Origin: Pseudomonadota bacterium
GTDB taxonomy: Bacteria; SZUA-182; DTGQ01
Direction of reading: 5' to 3'
Length of the DNA stretch: 12,094 nucleotides
Assembly (NCBI GenBank): GCA_030605265.1
Contig: JAUWIR010000064.1
Span: 1 to 12,094, forward strand
The notes under the pieces are model-generated. The model was not told the DNA's origin and ran no database searches. It worked only from the letters and a program-made list of their open reading frames with translations. Every line of letters starts with the position of its first letter. Positions within the stretch are counted from its first letter, which is position 1. A program made the translations under genes and the position numbers. This document shows, piece by piece, positions 1-5,387 of the stretch.

Positions 1-920
1 CTTTTTTTTCCTTGCTCTGTTTTCGCAACTCATTTTTGAACTCTTCCACTTCCCCCCAAGTTTCCGGCATGATCGTAATAACCTTTCCATGATTGCTTTT
101 GATGTACTCTAACTGTTTCTTAGTACAAACTTTACAATCAGCAATATATAAAAAATCTGATCGGTGGGTGATTTCTTTGAGAATATTCCATGTTTCGATG
201 TGAGTGGTGTCATCAGTTCTATTGCCTGGATATGTCTTGTAATGAATGGGAATAGCTCCATCAGCGGAAATTGTTAACGTATAAACCAGCTGTTTCAAAT
301 CCGGTCGATGATCCTTACTCTTACCACATTTTAATTCAAGCCCGGTCTTTGTTTTTCCTGGGATTTGCCCGTATGCCTTAACCGTTGTTGAATCATTATG
401 GAGTTGCTCCAGGTTTATATCAAATTTGGCAATGGCATTTAAAACGACTTCAGTCATGATGGTAGATCTATCACTCGATGTTCAAGTTTTTTTGATTTAA
501 TCAAATGAAAAAACTTTTAACTTATTGATTTTATTAAGGGAGGATCTCCCAAAGTGCTGTTTATAAATCTATTAAATTTCAATAGGTTACAAAAAAACTT
601 GAACATCGAGTATCAGCCTCATATATCTTTTCTGTTGCTCTGCCAAAACGATCATCGTTAAAAATTGTGCCGGCAAACTCATCAAATCCGAAACACTGAG
701 GATGTATATTACTTACCCAATCACTGAGATCATACATAGGTCGTCTTCCAGTGATTATATTAAAAAGAATCATAATTAGGGAATCAACAGTTGATATCTT
801 CTCGTTACCATGTTTACCTAAATGCTTTGACAATATTGCCTTAAGGTCAAGGCGGTGGATTATGGCCGAGATGAGAGGAAAAGCTCCCACTGTTAATTTT
901 TTCATGGTTTTTTTAGGCAT
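1..920 (-). pseudogene. IS1634-type (IS4 superfamily) DDE transposase, interrupted by a MITE and cut by the window edge
   Basis: This is the 5' part of a transposase. Reading leftwards from ATG 918-920, the protein begins MPKKTMKKLTVGAFPLISAI and carries the N-terminal helical domain typical of IS1634-group transposases (the NDDRFGRATEKIYEAD stretch). At 611-615 the frame runs into an inserted element and stops at 579. If bases 474-610 plus one TATCA copy are removed, the frame continues unbroken to base 1. It then shows the first catalytic Asp in LHNDSTTVKAYG (Asp codon 392-394), a GKSKDHRPDLKQLVYTL block, and the second Asp in FLYIADCK (137-139). The catalytic Glu would lie outside the window. 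An in-frame TTG at 948-950 is possible, but the family N-terminus favours 918-920. The gene is presumed inactive because of the frame-breaking insertion. No terminal inverted repeat of the IS itself is identifiable at this end. Confidence 0.9.
474..610. mobile_element. 137-bp MITE-like element inside the transposase gene
   Basis: The element is bounded by perfect 20-bp terminal inverted repeats, ctcgatgttcaagttttttt at 474-493 and its reverse complement at 591-610. It is flanked by a 5-bp target duplication, TATCA at 469-473 and 611-615. The interior (494-590) is AT-rich and non-coding, with a small palindrome next to the left arm (tttgatttaatcaaa, 491-505) and a gggaggatctccc hairpin-like segment near the middle (538-550). 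Excising it with one TATCA restores the host transposase frame, which directly supports a discrete insertion. It has no transposase of its own, so it must have been moved in trans. A 5-bp duplication fits the 5-6 bp usual for IS1634-group elements, but the parent is not in the window. Confidence 0.88.
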
Positions 921-962
921 TGTATCCGCTGATCCTTGTAAAGCAGCCAATACAGCCTGACG

Positions 963-1583
963 TTATAAATTAGGCATTGACTTAAATCTCCTCACCCATC
1001 TTTTTGACTTCTTCTTTATGTGTTCACGTTCTCGAAAGTTATTACCCAGGTACCGATAATCGTGTAACTGTACCGGAGGAGGATAATTCATCCATACCCA
1101 TTCAATAGCTATACCATGTTGGCAACCTACTTTATAACAATGGGTATGCCATCCCTTTAAAGACTTTTTATATAATGCTGACTCGTAACCGGATATCATC
1201 ACCATACAGGAAAGTGATTTTATCAGCTCCAATAGCTCGATGTGTTGGTCCCTGGTATATTCATATTTATAGAGCCTGACTCTTTTTTTCCTTGTCTCAC
1301 GAAGATATGGGGGATCGCAATATATCAGTTCTGTGCCTGTGAACTGATAGCTTTTTAGAAAAGTGGTTGCATTGTCATGGATTAATTCAAAATTTATTTG
1401 TTTGTTTTGATACCACAACTCTATAACCTGCGGGTCAATTTCTATTCCAATATCACGCCTTGCACGGCGTTTGTTACGCATAACCGCTCCGCCCCCCAAA
1501 TGGGTCTCAATGTAAACCTCATGGGGTGGCATAAGATTAATCAATTTATGAAAGACGCCGCCTTTTCCTCCTGGGTAATTCAT
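963..1583 (-). CDS. Compact D12-class DNA adenine (N6) methyltransferase, C-terminus probably truncated
   Basis: The 206-residue protein matches class D12 (Dam-like) adenine methyltransferases. It has the N-terminal YPGGKGG SAM-binding signature (residues 3-9), motif I as IETHLGGGAV (25-34), the acidic motif around IGIEID (45-50) and the catalytic DPPY (90-93). It should transfer a methyl group from SAM to adenine N6; the target site cannot be read from sequence. At 206 residues it is shorter than Dam (about 270) and resembles the small phage or mobile-element branch. The start at 1581-1583 matches the usual M-x-YPGGKGG beginning, although no strong ribosome site precedes it. The TAA at 963-965 appears premature: the codons after it continue in frame as RQAVLAALQGSAD, resembling the expected family tail. 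It stands alone, without a restriction endonuclease in view, and its frame leads directly into the downstream transposase. Confidence 0.87.
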   Translation of the reverse strand: MNYPGGKGGVFHKLINLMPPHEVYIETHLGGGAVMRNKRRARRDIGIEIDPQVIELWYQNKQINFELIHDNATTFLKSYQFTGTELIYCDPPYLRETRKKRVRLYKYEYTRDQHIELLELIKSLSCMVMISGYESALYKKSLKGWHTHCYKVGCQHGIAIEWVWMNYPPPVQLHDYRYLGNNFREREHIKKKSKRWVRRFKSMPNL

Positions 1584-1678
1584 ATCAGCATTATCTCTAA
1601 AGCAGAGGAGAAAGTTAAGGGGTTTTTTTATATAAAAAATTTTAAAATTTACTGACTATAGATGCTGTGAACAAAGGC

Positions 1679-1698
1679 GCAGTATCATTAGATACTGC
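1679..1698. repeat. Perfect 8-bp inverted repeat (hairpin or operator-like)
   Basis: GCAGTATC and GATACTGC flank a 4-base ATTA loop. The site lies between the start of the minus-strand methyltransferase and a possible plus-strand promoter at about 1721-1749. It could be an operator for either direction or a short hairpin. No poly-T tract follows directly, so a terminator is less likely. Confidence 0.5.
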
Positions 1699-1720
1699 AG
1701 AAAATGTAATTTTTTTCTTG

Positions 1721-1749
1721 TTGACTCTATGCTATATTTAGTATATGGT
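1721..1749 (+). promoter_or_regulatory. Possible sigma-70-type promoter
   Basis: TTGACT (1721-1726) matches 5 of 6 bases of the -35 consensus. After a 17-bp spacer comes TATGGT (1744-1749), 4 of 6 for the -10 box. It sits about 50 bp upstream of a 32-codon ORF at 1801. In such AT-rich DNA chance matches are frequent. Confidence 0.3.
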
Positions 1750-1800
1750 AGTTTTATTAATATCCATACAGAATGCAGGGCAAACCTACAAGGGAAAATC

Positions 1801-1899
1801 ATGATTACTGAGATGGGAGTAAATTTTCGTTTTTCGGAGCAATATGCTGGAGAGGTTATCGAAAAAATGAAAAATCAAAAAAAATCAAAAAAGATCTAA
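1801..1899 (+). CDS. Possible 32-residue peptide, unknown
   Basis: An ATG at 1801 is preceded by AAGGGA with about 7 bases spacing, a fair ribosome site, and opens a 32-codon frame ending at TAA 1897-1899. The peptide starts MITEMGVNFRFSEQYAGEVI and ends in a lysine-rich tail (KMKNQKKSKK). I recognise no family. It could be a real small protein, the leftover N-terminus of a decayed gene (the DNA beyond it is non-coding and very AT-rich), or chance. The upstream promoter-like boxes and palindrome are the only further support. Confidence 0.25.
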   Translation: MITEMGVNFRFSEQYAGEVIEKMKNQKKSKKI

Positions 1900-2705
1900 T
1901 GGCTTTAAATTCAAAAAATTATGACCTACAATAAATAACGAAAACAAGAAAATTTTTTGTGCGGAAAATAGGTTATTAATTTCAAGAGTTATCCTTTATC
2001 CCTCTGCAATTTAACCTAATTATAATGTCTTTTAAACAAATTACGCATTTCATTAACTATTTTTGTATTTTGTAAAATATGTATTTATATTGTTTGTTTG
2101 TTTCTGGATATCTGCTTCGCGCAAGTAGTTTTTTTAGGCTACAATCATGGGGTATGGAAAGGTACCGGCAGAGCGGTCCCTTGGAGTGCCCTCTCCTTCT
2201 CTCATGGTATCCAGCAGGCGGGCCCGTTCGCTCCGAATAGTCCCCTGATTGCAAAAGCCGGAGAGAAGCTCAAGCCCATAATTACTAATGGGGCTCCGGT
2301 CCCATTTGCGGTCTACCAATACCAAACTGGATACTTTTTTTGCGGGTTTAGGGTACAATGGCGATGGTTTCGGACTGAAAATGCTATAATAGGTCCGGAA
2401 TACGCACTATGAGCAGGGTTTGTATTCAAAGAGGTACTTCGGGTACTTGGGAGCAGATGAACACAAAGAAAGAGGGCGCTAAATTTAGTCAAATTACCAC
2501 TGCCATAAATTGTGGTTTAAGCCGATTAATTAATACAAGTCAACTTATTGATTTTAAACGATATTTTTTAAATTTGTCCAAAGTCCGATCTGAAAAGGAG
2601 CGATCTGAAAAGGAGTGCTATTTGCTATAAGGAGCAAACTAAAAACGCAAAAACTCCTTTTTAATATCGATATCCACGGCATATAGATACAGGGCATAGA
2701 TATTT
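1900..2705. other. Long region without a confident gene, containing a GC-rich island
   Basis: About 800 bases separate the mobile DNA from the signalling operon. 1900-2110 is very AT-rich with no structure I can name. 2120-2420 is distinctly richer in GC (72 of 120 bases at 2161-2280, against roughly a quarter at 1981-2040). It carries open frames on both strands: plus 2098-2412 (104 codons) and minus 2134-2358 (74 codons). The plus frame overlaps a second frame, 2409-2630, by ATGA. None of these translations resembles a family I know, so they are not called as genes. 2586-2615 is a tandem duplication. Around 2631-2666 AAGGAG pairs with CTCCTT followed by T residues on the plus strand, but the 19-base loop makes a terminator doubtful. 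Confidence 0.5.
2586..2615. repeat. 15-bp direct tandem repeat, two copies
   Basis: The unit cgatctgaaaaggag occurs at 2586-2600 and again at 2601-2615, identical and abutting. A third, partial aaggag follows at 2629-2634. As 15 is a multiple of three, the repeat keeps the plus-strand frame 2409-2630 open, adding RSEKE twice. It looks like a recent slippage duplication. Confidence 0.75.
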
Positions 2706-3101
2706 TCAATTCAATAACCTACGGATCTTATCAATAAGATCATCTATATCAAAAGGTTTATAAATCATAAGATCCGCGTGACTAAAATTCATAAAAGTGG
2801 TTTCTCTCTCTCTATCGTCATCTAGCTTGCGGGCGGTTAGCAATAAGACTGGTATATTTTTTGAGTACAAACCATTTTTTATATCCTCTTTAATAAATTT
2901 ACACACTCGATAGCCATTCTCGTTCGGGATCATGACATCGAGAATGACTAAATCAGGCTCATGGGCTCTTACCGAACCTAATGCCTGATAGCCGTCTGAG
3001 GCTGTCAAAACTTCAAATTTTTCTTGCTCCAGCCTAAATTTTATCGTCTCCAGAATGTCTTCTTCATCATCTACAACAAGAATCTTTTTTTTATTATTCA
3101 T
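2706..3101 (-). CDS. Stand-alone REC response regulator (CheY-like)
   Basis: A single receiver domain of 131 residues fills the protein. The acidic pocket is VVDDEED (D11, D12), the phospho-acceptor is D55 in LVILDVMIP, the switch Thr is T89 in LLLTARK, and the conserved Lys is K115 in YKPFD. There is no output domain, so it should act by protein contact or as a phosphate shuttle or sink in the phosphorelay encoded upstream. ATG 3099-3101 is chosen because GGGAG lies 8 bases upstream and the protein then begins MNNKKKILVVDDEE, the usual REC start. An ATG at 3132-3134, which overlaps the stop of the kinase upstream as ATGA and has GGGGGAG before it, would add 11 residues and is a real alternative. 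This is the last gene of the operon; no clear terminator follows. Confidence 0.93.
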   Translation of the reverse strand: MNNKKKILVVDDEEDILETIKFRLEQEKFEVLTASDGYQALGSVRAHEPDLVILDVMIPNENGYRVCKFIKEDIKNGLYSKNIPVLLLTARKLDDDRERETTFMNFSHADLMIYKPFDIDDLIDKIRRLLN

Positions 3102-3130
3102 CTCATTAACTCCCTCTGGGTTCGCCTTTC

Positions 3131-4330
3131 TCATCTCATCTCCCCCTTTAGGCCTGTCAAGGCAGTGGAATGAAAACCATCTCTTTCTTTTCCCCTCCAT
3201 TGAGGCAGAGTAAAGTAAAAACTGCTTCCTTTGCCCATTTCACTCTCTACCCGGATTTTCCCCTGATGTTCTTCTATTATTTTTTTGACAATGCTAAGCC
3301 CCAGACCGGTACCGCCAACTTTTCTGGTCAACGGCTTTGCAACCTGATGGAATTTATCAAATATTGAATCTAATTCCTCAGGTGGGATGCCTATACCCGT
3401 GTCGGAAACTGAGATTAATATAAATTTCCCCTCAAGGGGATTGGCAGTAATGGAAATCTGCCCGCTTTTAGGAACAAATTTTATGGCGTTTTCAATAAGG
3501 TTGGTAATTACCTGAACAATTCTATCGGGATCTATGTATAGGGGGGGTAAATTAGCCGGGATCTCTTTTTCAAAAATAATGGATTTATCAGTCAGTTTGG
3601 TTTTAAGGAATGATAGGGCTATATCTAAACAATCGCTTAAATCCGTTTTTTGGAAGCTCATCCTCATTTTCCCTGCTTCCAATTTTGAAAGATCAAGAAG
3701 GTCATTTATAATTGTTGTCAATCTTTTAATATTTCGCTCAGCCATTAAGAGAAATTTTTGCTGATCCTCTGTAGTATGGCCGGCTTTTCCCCCACGTACT
3801 ATACTTACCGCATTCTTTATGGAGGTAAGCGGCGTCCTGAGTTCGTGAGAGACAATGGAAACAAAATCGGATTTCAATTCATTTAATTCAATTAATTTTT
3901 GATTTTTCTTTTTCAGGTCCTCCTGGGCGCATAGCAATCTATCCTCAAGATCTATTATTCGTTGACCTATGAGGATACGCTTTTTCAGCTCTTCATAATT
4001 AAAGGGCTTTACTACATAATCATCCGCTCCCGCCTCCAGTCCTTTTACGATGTCCGCAGACGCACCTTTCGAAGTAAGTAAAATAACATATTGATAACGG
4101 TCGTAGCAGTGGTTTCGAATCATACGACAAAGCTCGGCCCCATCAATGCCGGGCATCATCCAATCAATAATACAGAGCCGAATGGCCCCATCTTCTTTTA
4201 TTTTTTCCCAGGCATCTTGTCCATTCTCGGCACAAACAGCTTCATATTTTAATTCTTCACAACACGCTTTAAGGATTTCATGAACCATCAGTTCATCATC
4301 GGCAATCAAAATTTTCATATTTGGAGGCAT
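3131..4330 (-). CDS. REC-HisKA-HATPase histidine kinase (cytoplasmic)
   Basis: The 399-residue protein has an N-terminal receiver domain (about 5-125; D56 acceptor in CIIDWMMPG, T86, K108), a coiled coil (about 126-153), a HisKA dimerisation domain with the phospho-accepting His H162 in VSHELRTPL, and a HATPase domain. The HATPase has an N-box with N281, G1 as DTGIGIP (310-316) and G2 as GGTGLGLS (339-346). There are no membrane segments, so it is soluble and probably takes its input through the REC domain, for instance from the hybrid kinase or its HPt. Its REC is a close paralogue of the one in the HD-GYP gene 16 bases upstream. The start is uncertain between ATG 4328-4330 and ATG 4316-4318; the latter gives MKILIADDE, as in the paralogue. 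The stop overlaps the alternative start of the next gene. Confidence 0.95.
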   Translation of the reverse strand: MPPNMKILIADDELMVHEILKACCEELKYEAVCAENGQDAWEKIKEDGAIRLCIIDWMMPGIDGAELCRMIRNHCYDRYQYVILLTSKGASADIVKGLEAGADDYVVKPFNYEELKKRILIGQRIIDLEDRLLCAQEDLKKKNQKLIELNELKSDFVSIVSHELRTPLTSIKNAVSIVRGGKAGHTTEDQQKFLLMAERNIKRLTTIINDLLDLSKLEAGKMRMSFQKTDLSDCLDIALSFLKTKLTDKSIIFEKEIPANLPPLYIDPDRIVQVITNLIENAIKFVPKSGQISITANPLEGKFILISVSDTGIGIPPEELDSIFDKFHQVAKPLTRKVGGTGLGLSIVKKIIEEHQGKIRVESEMGKGSSFYFTLPQWRGKERDGFHSTALTGLKGEMR

Positions 4331-4346
4331 CCTCTCCCAGCTTTTT

Positions 4347-5387
4347 TTAATTTTGAAGCGCCTTCACAAAAGCATCAACAATATTTGGGTCCAATATGCT
4401 TCTCCGATACTTTTGCAAGTAATTTAGACACTGTTGAACTGATAAACGAACATTTTTTACTGACGATTGTTTAAGGCGGTCGTATTCATCCGCCACTCGA
4501 ATAATTCGAGCCGGCTTCGGGATCGCCTCTTCTTTTAGGCCATCGGGATATCCCCGACCATCATATTGTTCATGATGGCTGCGGATTATATTACCAACTT
4601 CCTGTAAGCTTTGGACGCGCTTAAGTATGGACTGGCCAATGAGCGGATGTTGTTTGCTCTGATCTTGATTGTTTTTATCCCATAAGAAAACGGCATTTTC
4701 CTGAAGTGTCCTCGGGATACTTATCAGGCCAATATCATGAAGTAAGGCCGCTACTTCCAATTGCTCCAATTCTGTTTCGTCAAGGGATAATTTTTGGCCA
4801 ATTAATTTAGCCACTACGGCTACTCTTTTGCAATGTTCGCCAAGCCCCTTATCATATTCGCTGATTAGATCAACAAACACACGAATAAATTGCACAAAAT
4901 TTTGCTTCAAATCCTGATAGAGACAGTCCAGTTGTTTTGTTCTTTCAAAAACCTTTTCCTCCAACCGGCTGTTGGCATTTTGTAAATTCCCTTGAGCGGC
5001 TAACAATCTATCCTCAAGCTCAACTATACGCATCCCGATGAGGATACGCTTCTTCAACTCCTCAAAATTGAAAGGCTTTACTACATAATCGTCCGCTCCG
5101 GCATTTAAGCCCTCGACAATATCGGAAGAGTTAGTCTTTGAGGTAAGTAAAATAATATACAAATAATGACAGTCTTTACGTTCCCTGGCCCTGCGGCACA
5201 GTTCAGGGCCGTCAATGCCCGGCATCATCCAATCAATGATGCAAAGCCGGATGCCTTCATCTTCAGTTATTTTCTCCCAGGCTTCTTGCCCGTCAACGAC
5301 ACTTACCGTCTCGTAGCCCAATTGCCCGCACACGGATTGAAGAATTTCATGCACCATCAGCTCATCATCGGCAATTAATATTTTCAT
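4347..5387 (-). CDS. REC-HD-GYP response regulator, predicted cyclic-di-GMP phosphodiesterase
   Basis: The 346-residue protein has a receiver domain (1-120; D52 acceptor in CIIDWMMPG, T82, K104), a linker coiled coil (about 125-160) and an HD-GYP domain (about 165-346). The metal and signature residues are present: H185 (EHCKRVA), H217-D218 (LLHDIG), H247 (QHPLIG), H271-H272-E273, the DGRGYP box (276-281), and D300 in RVADEYD. HD-GYP proteins hydrolyse c-di-GMP to pGpG or GMP, so phosphorylation of D52 would be expected to tune c-di-GMP. One oddity is that the usual Lys of HDxGK is Leu (L221). ATG 5385-5387 is chosen: it overlaps the upstream stop as ATGA, has GGGAG 8 bases before it, and gives the same MKILIADDE start as the paralogue. 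A TTG at 5400-5402 would add five residues. Confidence 0.94.
   Translation of the reverse strand: MKILIADDELMVHEILQSVCGQLGYETVSVVDGQEAWEKITEDEGIRLCIIDWMMPGIDGPELCRRARERKDCHYLYIILLTSKTNSSDIVEGLNAGADDYVVKPFNFEELKKRILIGMRIVELEDRLLAAQGNLQNANSRLEEKVFERTKQLDCLYQDLKQNFVQFIRVFVDLISEYDKGLGEHCKRVAVVAKLIGQKLSLDETELEQLEVAALLHDIGLISIPRTLQENAVFLWDKNNQDQSKQHPLIGQSILKRVQSLQEVGNIIRSHHEQYDGRGYPDGLKEEAIPKPARIIRVADEYDRLKQSSVKNVRLSVQQCLNYLQKYRRSILDPNIVDAFVKALQN

Noticed and set aside
2134..2358. Minus-strand 74-codon frame in the GC-rich island
   Set aside because: It overlaps an equally long plus frame, has no recognised family, and long open frames arise easily in a GC-richer patch. Kept only as part of the island finding.
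2120..2420. Group II intron or retron RNA
   Set aside because: No domain V-like hairpin, reverse transcriptase or other diagnostic element could be found.
2098..2630. Two plus-strand frames joined by ATGA, as a possible two-gene operon
   Set aside because: Neither translation resembles a known protein, no clear ribosome site precedes the first, and the second contains a fresh tandem duplication. The coupling may be chance.
3102..3200. Longer N-terminus for the last REC protein, starting at 3200
   Set aside because: It would lie deep inside the kinase gene and give a non-REC leader. The starts at 3101 or 3134 have good ribosome sites.
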